Below, one piece after another: positions 8,014-16,884 of a DNA stretch of 64,000 nucleotides. Each line of letters opens with the position of its first letter. The stretch's first letter is position 1. The DNA comes from Seongchinamella sediminis (GTDB taxonomy: Bacteria > Pseudomonadota > Gammaproteobacteria > Pseudomonadales > Halieaceae), in the NCBI RefSeq assembly GCF_003457605.1, contig NZ_QRAN01000003.1, positions 1-64,000 on the forward strand. Reading direction: 5' to 3'. A program made the position numbers and the translations under genes. The notes beneath the pieces were generated by a model that saw only the letters and a list, made by a program, of their open reading frames with translations, did no database searches and had not been told where the DNA came from.

Positions 8014-8904
8014 CTAACCAAAGCGGCCGGTAATGTAATTCTCGGTCAGCTCATGGGCGGGCATGGTAAAGATTTGCTTGGTGTCCCCCACCTCGATCAG
8101 CCTGCCCAGGTGGAAGTAGGCGGTGCGCTGTGACACTCGCGCCGCCTGCTGCATGGAGTGGGTGACGATGGCGATGGTGAAACGCTCCTTGAGTTCGTCG
8201 ATCAGTTCCTCGATGCGGGCAGTGGCAATCGGGTCCAGGGCGGAACAGGGTTCGTCCATAAGAATCACTTCCGGGCTGACTGCGATGGCCCTGGCGATGC
8301 ACAGCCGCTGCTGCTGTCCGCCGGAGAGACCGGTACCCGGCTTGTCGAGCAGGTCCTTGACCTCGTCCCACAGGCTGGCCCGACGCAGGCTCTGTTCGAC
8401 GATCTCGTCCAGCTCCGCCTTGTTATGGGCCAGGCCGTGAATCCTGGGGCCATAGGCGACGTTTTCGTAGATGGACTTCGGAAAGGGGTTGGGTTTCTGG
8501 AATACCATCCCTACCCGCGCCCGCAGCAGGACGGTGTCCTGGCCGGCAGCGTAAATGTGCTCGCCATCGAGTTTGATGTCGCCCTCGACCCGGCAGATCG
8601 GGATGATGTCGTTCATCCGGTTCAGCGAGCGCAAAAAGGTGGATTTGCCGCAACCGGACGGCCCGATCATCGCGATCACCTCGTTCTCGCCGATATCCAG
8701 CGACACATCCATAATGGCGTGCTTGTCGCCGTAATAGACATTGACATTGCGGGCCGACATTTTCGGCTTGTCGATCAGGGGGGTACCCGTGGTCCGGTAG
8801 TCGCTGACATCGGTGTGCTCGTGTATATCAAGCCCCGCTGCTTCAGCGGGCACAGTGCCGTAGGTCGTTGCTTCCGATGCCTTCATTTTTAAAGAGCCCT
8901 GCAT
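8014..8904 (-). CDS. pstB: phosphate ABC transporter ATP-binding protein PstB
   Basis: ATPase subunit of the high-affinity phosphate importer, 296 residues. Walker [10 protein letters not shown] is at 81-89, the signature LSGGQQQR at 193-200, and Walker B ILMDEP at 214-219. It carries an N-terminal extension of about 45 residues compared with the 257-residue E. coli protein. The ATG at 8904 was kept, although an internal ATG (residue 7) is possible because neither has a strong ribosome site. It lies 15 bases after pstA and is the last pst gene. phoU, which usually follows pstB, is elsewhere in the cluster. Confidence 0.97.
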   Translation of the reverse strand: MQGSLKMKASEATTYGTVPAEAAGLDIHEHTDVSDYRTTGTPLIDKPKMSARNVNVYYGDKHAIMDVSLDIGENEVIAMIGPSGCGKSTFLRSLNRMNDIIPICRVEGDIKLDGEHIYAAGQDTVLLRARVGMVFQKPNPFPKSIYENVAYGPRIHGLAHNKAELDEIVEQSLRRASLWDEVKDLLDKPGTGLSGGQQQRLCIARAIAVSPEVILMDEPCSALDPIATARIEELIDELKERFTIAIVTHSMQQAARVSQRTAYFHLGRLIEVGDTKQIFTMPAHELTENYITGRFG

Positions 8905-8919
8905 GTTTAAACCTGTATC

Positions 8920-10206
8920 CTATTTTAATTCAAAGCGCTTGCGCAGGTAGATGGCCAGCGCATTCATCAGAATAAGGAAACCCATCAACACCATAATGGC
9001 GGCTGAGGTCTTTTCCGTGAAACCCCGCTCCGGGCTGTCGGCCCAGAGGTAGATTTGCACCGGCAATACCGTGGAGGGGTCGGTGACGCCCGCGGGCACG
9101 TCCATGATGAAAGCCACCATGCCAATCATCAGCAATGGCGCCGATTCACCGAGAGCCTGGGCCATGCCAATAATGGAGCCGGTGAGAATACCGGGCATGG
9201 CGACCGGCAACACATGGTGAAACACCGTTTGCAGCCTGGACGCCCCTACCCCCAGCGCAGCCTGGCGAATCGAGGGTGACACGGACTGGATCGCAGCCCG
9301 CGAGGTAATGATGATGGTCGGCAGGGTCATCAGAGACAGCACGATACCGCCGACCAGTGGCGCCGAGCGCGGCAGCTCGAAAAAGTTGATGAATACTGCC
9401 AGCCCGAGCAGGCCAAACACTATCGACGGCACCGCCGCCAGATTGTTGATGTTGATTTCAATCAGGTCGGTCAGGCGGTTGCGCGGCGCAAACTCCTCGA
9501 GATAAACCGCGGCACAGACCCCGATCGGGAAGGCCAGCAGGAAGGTCACCAGCAGGGTAAAAAACGTGCCCTGCAGGGCGGCGCGAATACCCGCCAGCTC
9601 CGGCTCCCTGGAGTCACCGTACTTGAAAAACTGGGTATTGAAGGAGCCGCGGCTGCGGTCGTTCTCGCGCAGGGTATCCAGCCAGTCCATTTGCACATTC
9701 TTCAGCTTGCGCTCCACTTCCGGGATATCGCGACTGACCTGCCCTTTCAGGTAGGCCGCCGCTTCCGAGTGGGCCAGCAGCCAGATATCGCGGGTCTGCC
9801 CGATCAGGGAGGGGTCGGCCAGAACCCTGTCGCGCAACTCGAATTCGGCGCCGATACTCACTATCCGATACAGCTGGCGCTTGTCGCGACGGCTCGTCAC
9901 CTCCGGGAACATCTCCCGCAGGGAGTGTTTGACGATAGCGGCAAAGTTGGCCCGGGAGATATCCTCCGCGGAGGGCGAATCACCCAGGCCCAGTGTGTCG
10001 GCATCAAACTGCACGGCGATGTTCAGGTGCTGCTGGGTAAAGGCCGGCGTCCCCTTGCTGACAATGTCGAACAGGAGGATGAACAGGAAGACAAAGCCGG
10101 CCAGGACCGCCAGCTGCCCGTACAGCTGAAACCGTCGCTCACGGGCATAACGCTTTTTCAGCGAGGCCTGGATCAGCTCGGTGTTTTTGCAGGTTTCCTT
10201 ACTCAT
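8920..10206 (-). CDS. pstA: phosphate ABC transporter permease PstA
   Basis: Inner-membrane permease of the Pst importer, 428 residues. One membrane helix (about 30-50) precedes a large soluble insertion (about 55-205). The canonical permease core follows, with several membrane helices and the EAA-type cytoplasmic loop around QAALGVGAS. E. coli PstA is only 296 residues; the added N-terminal domain is common in marine and pseudomonad-type Pst systems. The start codon overlaps the end of pstC by 8 bases, implying translational coupling. Confidence 0.95.
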   Translation of the reverse strand: MSKETCKNTELIQASLKKRYARERRFQLYGQLAVLAGFVFLFILLFDIVSKGTPAFTQQHLNIAVQFDADTLGLGDSPSAEDISRANFAAIVKHSLREMFPEVTSRRDKRQLYRIVSIGAEFELRDRVLADPSLIGQTRDIWLLAHSEAAAYLKGQVSRDIPEVERKLKNVQMDWLDTLRENDRSRGSFNTQFFKYGDSREPELAGIRAALQGTFFTLLVTFLLAFPIGVCAAVYLEEFAPRNRLTDLIEININNLAAVPSIVFGLLGLAVFINFFELPRSAPLVGGIVLSLMTLPTIIITSRAAIQSVSPSIRQAALGVGASRLQTVFHHVLPVAMPGILTGSIIGMAQALGESAPLLMIGMVAFIMDVPAGVTDPSTVLPVQIYLWADSPERGFTEKTSAAIMVLMGFLILMNALAIYLRKRFELK

Positions 10207-11587
10207 ATTGCTCCCGGTACCTGCGCACTACATACAGGGCGACGACATTCAACAGCAGGGTCACAAAGAACAGCACCAGGCCGAGGGCAAAGGCCGCCAG
10301 GGTCTTGGGACTGTCAAATTCCTGGTCACCCACCAGCAGGGTAACGATTTGCACGGTAATGGTGGTCACCGCTTCCAGCGGATTGATGGTCAGTTTTGCC
10401 GATAGCCCCGCTGCCATCACTACAATCATGGTTTCGCCAATGGCCCGCGACACCGCCAGCAAAATCCCGCCGACGATGCCCGGCAGGGCTGCGGGCATCA
10501 GCACCTTGCGAATGGTTTCGCTCATGGTGGCGCCCATGCCCAATGAGGCCTCGCGCATGGAATCCGGAACGGCACTGATAATGTCGTCGGAAAGCGACAT
10601 GACGAAGGGAATGATCATAATGCCCATGACCAGTCCCGCCGCCAGAGCGCTCTCGGAAGCCACCGACAGGCCCAGGCTCTCGCCCAGGTCGCGCAGGAAG
10701 GGAGCCACGGTCAGGGCCGCGAAGAAGCCGTATACCACGGTCGGTACGCCGGCGAGAATTTCCAGCACCGGTTTGGTCACGGCCCGGAATCGGCGGCTGG
10801 CGTACTCAGACAGGTAAATCGCCGACATCAGGCCGACAGGCACCGCTATCAGCATGGCCACGAAGGAAATCAACAGCGTGCCGACCAGCAGGGGCACGAA
10901 GCCGAAGGAGCCGGAGGCGCCAACCTGGTCGGCGCGAATTGCCATTTGCGGGCTCCACTGCAGGCCGAACAGGAAATGGCTGATGTCGATGACCTGGAAA
11001 AAGCGAACAGCCTCGAACAGCACCGACAGGACAATACCCAGGGTGGTCAGTACCGCAATGAAAGAGCAAATGAACAGCATCCAGGTGAAGATGCTCTCAA
11101 CGTGATTGCGGGCGCGAAAGTCGGGTCGGACCCGCAGTACCGCGAGCGCACCGCCCAGTATCGCCACCACTGTGACCAGCAGCATCTTGAGCATCCTGCT
11201 GGTCGCGACAAGTTCATTGTAATAGGCAGCGCCCTGCAACTGGGCCCCGGTAAGCACACTGGCGTCGACGCTCCCCAGGGCATGCGCCACCAGCTGGTTG
11301 TAGTACAGACCCTGTTCACTGGCGGGCATGGCCTGGACTTCCGCGGGCAGGGTCGCCACCACCAGGTTCCGGAGCACGGTGGATTCCAGCACCAGCCAGG
11401 CCACGAACAGGACCAGGGCTGGCAGGCCCGCCCACAGCGCGGCCATATAGCCGTAGTGTTTGGGCAGCGAATTCAGCGTGGTGAGACCACCACCGGCCAT
11501 GCCCACCAGGCGGGAACGATGGCGACCGACATAGAAGCTGACAGCGCAGAGGGCCAGCAAGGTGAGAAACACAGTTGATGTCTGCAT
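10199..11587 (-). CDS. pstC: phosphate ABC transporter permease PstC
   Basis: Second permease of the Pst importer, 462 residues against about 319 in E. coli. It has three membrane helices in the first 200 residues around a soluble segment (about 75-135). The core permease domain has the conserved EAA-type loop (REASLGMGAT). The extra N-terminal region parallels the one in PstA, so the two permeases may form an enlarged periplasmic surface. It follows pstS by 80 bases that contain a stem-loop, and overlaps pstA. Confidence 0.95.
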   Translation of the reverse strand: MQTSTVFLTLLALCAVSFYVGRHRSRLVGMAGGGLTTLNSLPKHYGYMAALWAGLPALVLFVAWLVLESTVLRNLVVATLPAEVQAMPASEQGLYYNQLVAHALGSVDASVLTGAQLQGAAYYNELVATSRMLKMLLVTVVAILGGALAVLRVRPDFRARNHVESIFTWMLFICSFIAVLTTLGIVLSVLFEAVRFFQVIDISHFLFGLQWSPQMAIRADQVGASGSFGFVPLLVGTLLISFVAMLIAVPVGLMSAIYLSEYASRRFRAVTKPVLEILAGVPTVVYGFFAALTVAPFLRDLGESLGLSVASESALAAGLVMGIMIIPFVMSLSDDIISAVPDSMREASLGMGATMSETIRKVLMPAALPGIVGGILLAVSRAIGETMIVVMAAGLSAKLTINPLEAVTTITVQIVTLLVGDQEFDSPKTLAAFALGLVLFFVTLLLNVVALYVVRRYREQYE

Positions 11588-11607
11588 GGTGGATTCTTCA
11601 ACAAAAT

Positions 11608-11630
11608 GTGCGCCGCCGGGAACGACGCAC
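11608..11630 (-). terminator. stem-loop between pstS and pstC
   Basis: Inverted repeat GTGCG / CGCAC (11608-11612 with 11626-11630), extendable by two more pairs past one mismatch, without a T-tract. Its position after pstS suggests an mRNA-stabilising or attenuating element that lets the binding protein be made in excess over the membrane subunits; this role is inference. Confidence 0.4.
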
Positions 11631-11667
11631 GGTTTAGAGCATGAAAGTCCCTGGCCGAACGGGTGCC

Positions 11668-12810
11668 TTACAGTGCCAGTCGTTGCAACGCAGCCACGTC
11701 GGCCTGTACCTGCGCCAGTTCCTCATCATCCAGGGGGATCAGCCCCTTCTCCGGGAGGTAACCGTCCTCACCCATGGCGCGGTCGGAGGCAAATTCAGCG
11801 GCGTACTCCTGGATACCCGGGATGCGGCCCACATGGGCGATTTTCACGTAAAAATACAGCGGACGGGACACAGGATAGTCACCATCGGCGATCGTGTCGA
11901 AGTCAGGTTCCACGCCATCGATCAGCGAGCCCTGTACCTTGTCGCCATTCTCGTCCAGGAAACTGTAACCGAATATGCCCAGGGCATCGGGATTGGCTTC
12001 CAGCTTCTGTACAATCAGATTGTCGTTCTCACCCGCTTCAATATAGGCGCCATCCTCACGCACCGAATAGGCGATGGTCTTGAAGACATCCTTGCCAGAG
12101 GGCGCCTTGCCCTTGCGCTCAGCGAGGGCGTCATACATGCCCGCAGGCAGCCCCAGCGCGGCGATTGCGGCCCTCAGCTCGGCGACCTGGCCGCTACCCA
12201 GGTCATACAGCGCCCTGAGTGCCGGGATCTGTTTGGCACCGCCCCCCAGGGCCAGTTCGGCGAAGGCGTCGCGGGTGCCGGACGTGGGCGGCGGGCCCAG
12301 AACCTCAATCGCCGTTGCCGGCAGTGCCGGGTTGATGTCCTGCCACGATTTGTAGGGGTTGGGAATCAACTTGCCATCCGCGCCGGGCAGGTCCTTCGCC
12401 AGTGCCAGGTAAATCTCTTTGAGTGAGAGCGCCATCTGTGGCGCATTGCGCGAGTTGGCGATGGCAATACCGTCGTAGCCCACCAGCACCTCGAGGATAT
12501 CGGTGACCCCGTTTTGCTGACAATCATCGTACTCGCTCTGCTTGATGCGGCGGGATGAATTGGTGATATCCGGCGTATTGGCGCCGAGTCCCTTGCAGAA
12601 CAGTTTGAGTCCGCCACCGGAGCCGGTTGACTCGATCTTGGGCGCCTTGAAGTCGGTGGCGCGGCCGAAGCGCTCGGCGACCACGGTTGCGAAGGGGTAG
12701 ACAGTGGAAGAACCGACAATACTGACGTTGTCGCGGCCCTGTGCCTGGACATGGGTGATACTGCTGCATCCAACGGCCAGTGCGACCGCACCGAGAATCT
12801 GCTTTTTCAC
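11668..12810 (-). CDS. pstS: phosphate-binding protein PstS
   Basis: Periplasmic phosphate-binding protein of the Pst importer, 380 residues. A GTG start at 12810, with AGGGAG about 8 bases upstream, gives a clean signal peptide (VKKQILGAVALAVG...VQA, cleavage near residue 23). A longer frame from 12906 would add 32 residues lacking signal character and overlap the Pho box. The N-terminal GSSTVYPFAT segment and the internal ESTGSGGGLKLFCKG segment are typical phosphate-loop regions of the family. It has its own Pho box and heads the pstSCAB unit. Confidence 0.93.
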   Translation of the reverse strand: MKKQILGAVALAVGCSSITHVQAQGRDNVSIVGSSTVYPFATVVAERFGRATDFKAPKIESTGSGGGLKLFCKGLGANTPDITNSSRRIKQSEYDDCQQNGVTDILEVLVGYDGIAIANSRNAPQMALSLKEIYLALAKDLPGADGKLIPNPYKSWQDINPALPATAIEVLGPPPTSGTRDAFAELALGGGAKQIPALRALYDLGSGQVAELRAAIAALGLPAGMYDALAERKGKAPSGKDVFKTIAYSVREDGAYIEAGENDNLIVQKLEANPDALGIFGYSFLDENGDKVQGSLIDGVEPDFDTIADGDYPVSRPLYFYVKIAHVGRIPGIQEYAAEFASDRAMGEDGYLPEKGLIPLDDEELAQVQADVAALQRLAL

Positions 12811-12880
12811 GTAGAAACACTCCCTGAGACTGGTTTCGGCAAGTTTTGCCCCTGCATTTGCCCGCCAGTTTATTGCGGTA

Positions 12881-12900
12881 ATGTTACGGGAATATGACAG
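12881..12900 (-). promoter_or_regulatory. Pho box upstream of pstS
   Basis: On the minus strand CTGTCAT (12894-12900), four bases, then CCGTAAC (12883-12889), two half-sites at 11-base spacing; the first is a perfect match. It lies about 70 bases upstream of the pstS start codon and after phoU, so pstSCAB has its own PhoB-dependent promoter. Confidence 0.75.
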
Positions 12901-12936
12901 TCGCAAGCGTTTGTTTATACTGGGATTTACTCCTTT

Positions 12937-13656
12937 TCAGGAGCCAGGCCGCTCAATGATCTCCTCGATCGAATCCTGGTGGCGAATGTCCAGCCCCCGG
13001 ACCAGATATACCACGTGCTCGGCAATATTGGCGGCGTGATCGCCAATGCGCTCGAGACTGCGCAGGGCCCACATTTCATTGAGAATCGCGCCGATATTGC
13101 GCTGGTCCTCCATCATGAAGGTGACCAGGGAGCGCATGGCACTGCCGTATTCCTTGTCGACATCGTCATCTTCCCTGATCACCGCGATCGCCAGGTCTAT
13201 ATCCAGCCGGGCAAAGGCGTCCAGGGCCTTATGCAGCATGGAAGCCACGTGGGCACCGATATGGCGGATCTCGATGTAATTGGTCGGCGACACACTCTCT
13301 TCCGCCAGGCGAATACCCTGGCGGGCGATTTTTGCCGCTTCATCGCCGATCCGCTCGATGTCGGTAATCACTTTAATAGCGGTGACCACCAGCCGCAGGT
13401 CGCTGGCGGCCGGCTGGCGGCGGGCAAGGATGGTGGCACACTCGTCGTCGATGCGCATTTCCATCTCGTTGACCTCGTGGTCGCGGTTGATAATCTCCTC
13501 CGCTTCCCCGGTATCCCTGGCAATCAGCGCGGCAAGTGCTTCAGTCAGTTGTTTTTCCACTTTGCCACCCATTTCCAGCAGGTGGTTTTTAATCTGCTCC
13601 AGCTCGTTATTGTAGTTCTCCGAGATGTGCTGCTTGTAATCTTCTTGCTTCAGCAT
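12937..13656 (-). CDS. phoU: phosphate signalling protein PhoU
   Basis: A 239-residue PhoU with two tandem three-helix PhoU repeats (about 15-105 and 120-210). The metal-binding signatures DIERIGDEAAKIA and SLERIGDHAANIAEH mark the ends of the repeats. PhoU links the Pst transporter to PhoR and keeps the Pho regulon off when phosphate is plentiful. It begins 23 bases after phoR, so phoB-phoR-phoU probably form one transcript. In E. coli phoU is instead the last gene of the pst operon. Confidence 0.96.
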   Translation of the reverse strand: MLKQEDYKQHISENYNNELEQIKNHLLEMGGKVEKQLTEALAALIARDTGEAEEIINRDHEVNEMEMRIDDECATILARRQPAASDLRLVVTAIKVITDIERIGDEAAKIARQGIRLAEESVSPTNYIEIRHIGAHVASMLHKALDAFARLDIDLAIAVIREDDDVDKEYGSAMRSLVTFMMEDQRNIGAILNEMWALRSLERIGDHAANIAEHVVYLVRGLDIRHQDSIEEIIERPGS

Positions 13657-13679
13657 GGTCGCGTCCTCTATTTGGCTAT

Positions 13680-14948
13680 TCAGCTCTGTGCGGGAAAGAC
13701 AAGGGAGAATGTACTGCCCTCACCGAGGCGGCTCTCAACCTTTAATTCCGCCCGGTGGCTGGCGGCCACATGTTTGACGATTGCCAGCCCCAGACCGGTG
13801 CCCCCGGTAGCAGAGGCCCGGCTGTCCTCGACCCGGTAAAACCGCTCCGTCAAGCGCGGGAAATGGGCGGGGTCGATGCCGATTCCCCGGTCGCGGACAT
13901 CCAGACGGTAATCCTCCCCTTCCTTGCGCCAGGAAGCAAATACCTCTCCACCCCGGGGGCTGTATTTGAAGGCGTTGAGGACCAGGTTGGAGACTGCACT
14001 GTACAGCTCGCGGTAGTCGCCCTTTACCCGTTGCGTGCACTGGACGTCCAGCCTGAAAGGCCTGTCCGGATAGATAGTGCTGACCTCCTGCTGCAACTCT
14101 TCCAGCAGGGCAGCCATATCCACCCACTCGTTCTTCTCCCGGCGTTCCGCGGTTTCAATTCGCGACAGCCAGAGCAGGTCCTTGAGCAGTGACTCCATGC
14201 GATGGGACTGCACGGCCATCTGCTGCAGCGCGTTGCTGTAAGGGGCCGGCAGCGCACTGCTGTCGCCGAGAATGGTGTCCAGGTAACCGCTGATCACCGT
14301 GAGCGGGGTGCGTAACTCGTGGGACACATTGCTGACAAAGTCCCTGCGCATTTGTTCGGTGCGAACCCGGTCGCTGACATCGCGTATAAACAGCAGGGTG
14401 TCACCACCGGCAAAGCGGGTAACGATCAATTGCAGGAAAGACTTCGTCGACCCGCCGGCTTCAAACACCAGCGGCTCGGCGTATTCCCTGGCGTCCAGGT
14501 AGCGGATAAACGCCGGTTCGCGCACCAGGTTGGTGATGGCCTGGCCAACATCATCCGGGTAGCGCAGGCCGAGCAGCAGCTGCCCGGCCTCGTTACACCA
14601 GCGTATCGCCCCGCCACTCTCCACGATTACCACCCCGTCACGCATGGCGGCAAAGGAATCCAGCAGGTAGTCGACGGTGGATTGCAGCCGCTCCTGGGCG
14701 GCGTTGGCCTCCCGCCGCTGTTTGTGTACATGACTGACGATGGCGCCCCAGATACCGTGGAGGTCCGGTGGCGGGCGGGAGGTGTCACGCAGCCAGCGCT
14801 CGAGCAGCCAGATCTGCCGCGACCAGAACAGCAACACGGCGCCTGCGGCGACGCTGGCGCCGGCCAGCGTATTGCCGTAATACCAGCCGACGCCAGCGCC
14901 GGCCATCACTACCAGCAAAATCCGCGATATCGGCGTGAACCAGTGCAT
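13680..14948 (-). CDS. phoR: phosphate regulon sensor kinase PhoR
   Basis: A 422-residue membrane histidine kinase. Membrane helices are near residues 8-45, then a PAS domain (about 90-195), the DHp domain with H210 in SHELRTPL (209-216), and a HATPase domain with N, G1 (RDRGIGID) and G2 (GGTGLGLAIVK) boxes. It acts on PhoB, encoded immediately upstream (19 bases). As in other PhoR proteins there is almost no periplasmic sensory loop, so the input is expected through Pst/PhoU. Confidence 0.97.
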   Translation of the reverse strand: MHWFTPISRILLVVMAGAGVGWYYGNTLAGASVAAGAVLLFWSRQIWLLERWLRDTSRPPPDLHGIWGAIVSHVHKQRREANAAQERLQSTVDYLLDSFAAMRDGVVIVESGGAIRWCNEAGQLLLGLRYPDDVGQAITNLVREPAFIRYLDAREYAEPLVFEAGGSTKSFLQLIVTRFAGGDTLLFIRDVSDRVRTEQMRRDFVSNVSHELRTPLTVISGYLDTILGDSSALPAPYSNALQQMAVQSHRMESLLKDLLWLSRIETAERREKNEWVDMAALLEELQQEVSTIYPDRPFRLDVQCTQRVKGDYRELYSAVSNLVLNAFKYSPRGGEVFASWRKEGEDYRLDVRDRGIGIDPAHFPRLTERFYRVEDSRASATGGTGLGLAIVKHVAASHRAELKVESRLGEGSTFSLVFPAQS

Positions 14949-14967
14949 GACCGCTGTTTAACTCCTG

Positions 14968-15669
14968 CTAGAGTCCGCGGGAGGAGAAGCGGTAGCCGGT
15001 TCCACGCACAGTCTGTATCAGGCTGGAGTAGTCGGCGTCGGCGGTCTGCAGGGCCTTGCGCAGGCGGCGGATATGCACATCAACGGTGCGCTCCTCCACA
15101 TACACGTTGGCGCCCCAGACCTGGTCCAGCAACTGGCCGCGGGTATAGGCGCGTTCGGGGTGAGACATGAAGAACTGCAGCAGGTTGAACTCGGTAGGCC
15201 CCATATCGATGGCGTTCTCCCCGGCAAAAATGCGCCGGCTCTCACCGTCGAGGACCAGTCCGTTAACTTCCATCCGGCCCTGGGCGAGACCGCTGCTGCT
15301 GCGGCGCAACAACGCGCGAATGCGGGCAATCAGTTCCCGCGGGGCAAAGGGCTTGGTGAGGTAATCATCCGCGCCCACGTCCAGGCCCTGGATGACGTTG
15401 TCTTCGGTGGTTTTGGCGGTCAGCATAATGACCGGGACTTCCCCGGTATTCCCGTCCCGCTTCAGTCGGCGCAGCAGCTCGAGGCCGCTGCCGCCGGGCA
15501 ACATCCAGTCCAGCAGGATGATATCGGGGCGCTCGTCGACGATCAGCGTGTAGGCGTCCCGGATATTATCGGCCTCGATACAGCGGTACTCGGCAATTTC
15601 CAGGGCCATACGCAGCATCTCGCGAATGGCGCATTCATCATCGACAATCAGTACTGTGCTTTCAGACAT
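14968..15669 (-). CDS. phoB: phosphate regulon response regulator PhoB
   Basis: A 233-residue OmpR/PhoB-type response regulator. The receiver domain has acidic residues D10/D11 and phosphoacceptor D54 (LLDWMLPG), with T and K of the switch in MLTAKT and TKPF. The C-terminal winged helix ends in the VRGTGYRF segment. It is the first gene of phoBRU, and three Pho-box half-sites lie upstream, so autoregulation is expected. It is the likely activator of pstSCAB and the porin. Confidence 0.97.
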   Translation of the reverse strand: MSESTVLIVDDECAIREMLRMALEIAEYRCIEADNIRDAYTLIVDERPDIILLDWMLPGGSGLELLRRLKRDGNTGEVPVIMLTAKTTEDNVIQGLDVGADDYLTKPFAPRELIARIRALLRRSSSGLAQGRMEVNGLVLDGESRRIFAGENAIDMGPTEFNLLQFFMSHPERAYTRGQLLDQVWGANVYVEERTVDVHIRRLRKALQTADADYSSLIQTVRGTGYRFSSRGL

Positions 15670-15709
15670 GACTGCTTGGCTTCCTCATTCTGGCGAATGC
15701 AGGTATTAG

Positions 15710-15738
15710 ATGATGAAATTGTGACAATTAGATGACAA
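15710..15738 (-). promoter_or_regulatory. Pho-box array upstream of phoB
   Basis: Three half-sites on the minus strand with exact 11-base periodicity: TTGTCAT (15732-15738), TTGTCAC (15721-15727) and TCATCAT (15710-15716), about 40-70 bases before the phoB start. This is the best PhoB operator in the window. Confidence 0.75.
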
Positions 15739-15797
15739 ATTGCCAGCTAATGCCCCGGCGCGTCAGCTATTTTCACGGAAATGAGCGCCAATCCACC

Positions 15798-15819
15798 CTC
15801 CCGAACAGAAATCCGGGAG
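15798..15819 (-). terminator. hairpin after korB
   Basis: A 6-bp inverted repeat CTCCCG / CGGGAG downstream of the korB stop on the minus strand. No T-tract follows, so it may only mark the 3' end of the kor transcript. Confidence 0.35.
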
Positions 15820-15831
15820 AGTGCCGGATTC

Positions 15832-16884
15832 TTAACGGAGACTGGCGTTGATGTTTTTCAACATCTGGTTACCGGGGCAAAGGTCGTCTTCCGTCAGGGT
15901 ATTCAAGGGCCGGCGGGTTGTTTCCATCACCTCGTGCAAATCCCTGGAGTCCTTGTTCAGGTAGATCAGACCGGTAAGGATGTCGCCCGCGGTGCGGTGT
16001 TTTTCCATGTTGATCAGCGCCGAGGTGCGGTCGAAGGGGTCCAGGTCCTCATCCATCTTGTAGAGGTGGATACTGGAGCCGTCGTGCAGGGTGACCTCGT
16101 GACTGGAACCCGCCTCGTAAGCGGTGGTAATTTCCTTCTGCATGGGAACGAAATCCACTGTCCCGGTAGCCTCCGCGTGGTCGCGCACAAACTCGTAGCT
16201 CTTGGTGGAGCCCGGGTTATTGTTGAAGGTCACGCAGGGTGACACCACGTCAATCAGGGCAAAGCCCCGGTGGGAAATGGCGGCCTTGATCAGCGGCACC
16301 AGTTGCTCCTTGTCACCGGAAAAACTGCGGGCGACAAAGGTGGCGCCCATTTGCAGGGCAGTGGCGCACAGGTCGATGGCGCTGTACATGTTGGCGTCGC
16401 CTTTCTTGCTGACCGAGCCTTCATCGGCGGTGGCGGAATCCTGCCCCTTGGTCAGCCCGTAACAGCCATTGTTCATGACGATATAGACCATGTTCAGGTT
16501 GCGGCGCGCAACGTGGGCGAACTGGCCCATGCCGATTGAGGCGGTGTCGCCGTCACCGGACACCCCGAGATAAATCAGGTCGCGGTTGGCCATTGCCGCG
16601 CCGGTGACTACCGAGGGCATGCGCCCGTGCACAGAATTAAAGCCGTGGGACTTGCCGAGGAAGTAGGTCGGGGCCTTGGATGAGCAGCCGATACCGGACA
16701 GCTTGGCGATTTTGTGCGGCTCTATGGAGAGCTCGTGACAGGCGCGCACAATCGACCCGGAGATCGAATCGTGGCCACAGCCGGCGCAGAGGGTGGAAAT
16801 GGAGCCCTCGTAATCAGCCTTGGTGTAGCCCAGGTCGTTGACCGGCAGCTGGGGGTGGCGAAACTTGGGTATCTGGTAACTCAT
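15832..16884 (-). CDS. korB: 2-oxoacid:ferredoxin oxidoreductase beta subunit (KorB-like)
   Basis: The thiamine diphosphate subunit of a two-subunit 2-oxoacid:ferredoxin oxidoreductase, 350 residues. It shows CAGCGHD (about 34-40), further cysteines at GIGCSSK and NNGCYG, and the TPP/Mg motif GDGD...NNG (about 110-140). Such enzymes oxidise 2-oxoglutarate or similar acids to acyl-CoA and CO2, passing electrons to ferredoxin; in reverse they fix CO2. The start overlaps the korA stop by 4 bases. The 2-oxoglutarate assignment follows family resemblance and gene order. Confidence 0.9.
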   Translation of the reverse strand: MSYQIPKFRHPQLPVNDLGYTKADYEGSISTLCAGCGHDSISGSIVRACHELSIEPHKIAKLSGIGCSSKAPTYFLGKSHGFNSVHGRMPSVVTGAAMANRDLIYLGVSGDGDTASIGMGQFAHVARRNLNMVYIVMNNGCYGLTKGQDSATADEGSVSKKGDANMYSAIDLCATALQMGATFVARSFSGDKEQLVPLIKAAISHRGFALIDVVSPCVTFNNNPGSTKSYEFVRDHAEATGTVDFVPMQKEITTAYEAGSSHEVTLHDGSSIHLYKMDEDLDPFDRTSALINMEKHRTAGDILTGLIYLNKDSRDLHEVMETTRRPLNTLTEDDLCPGNQMLKNINASLR

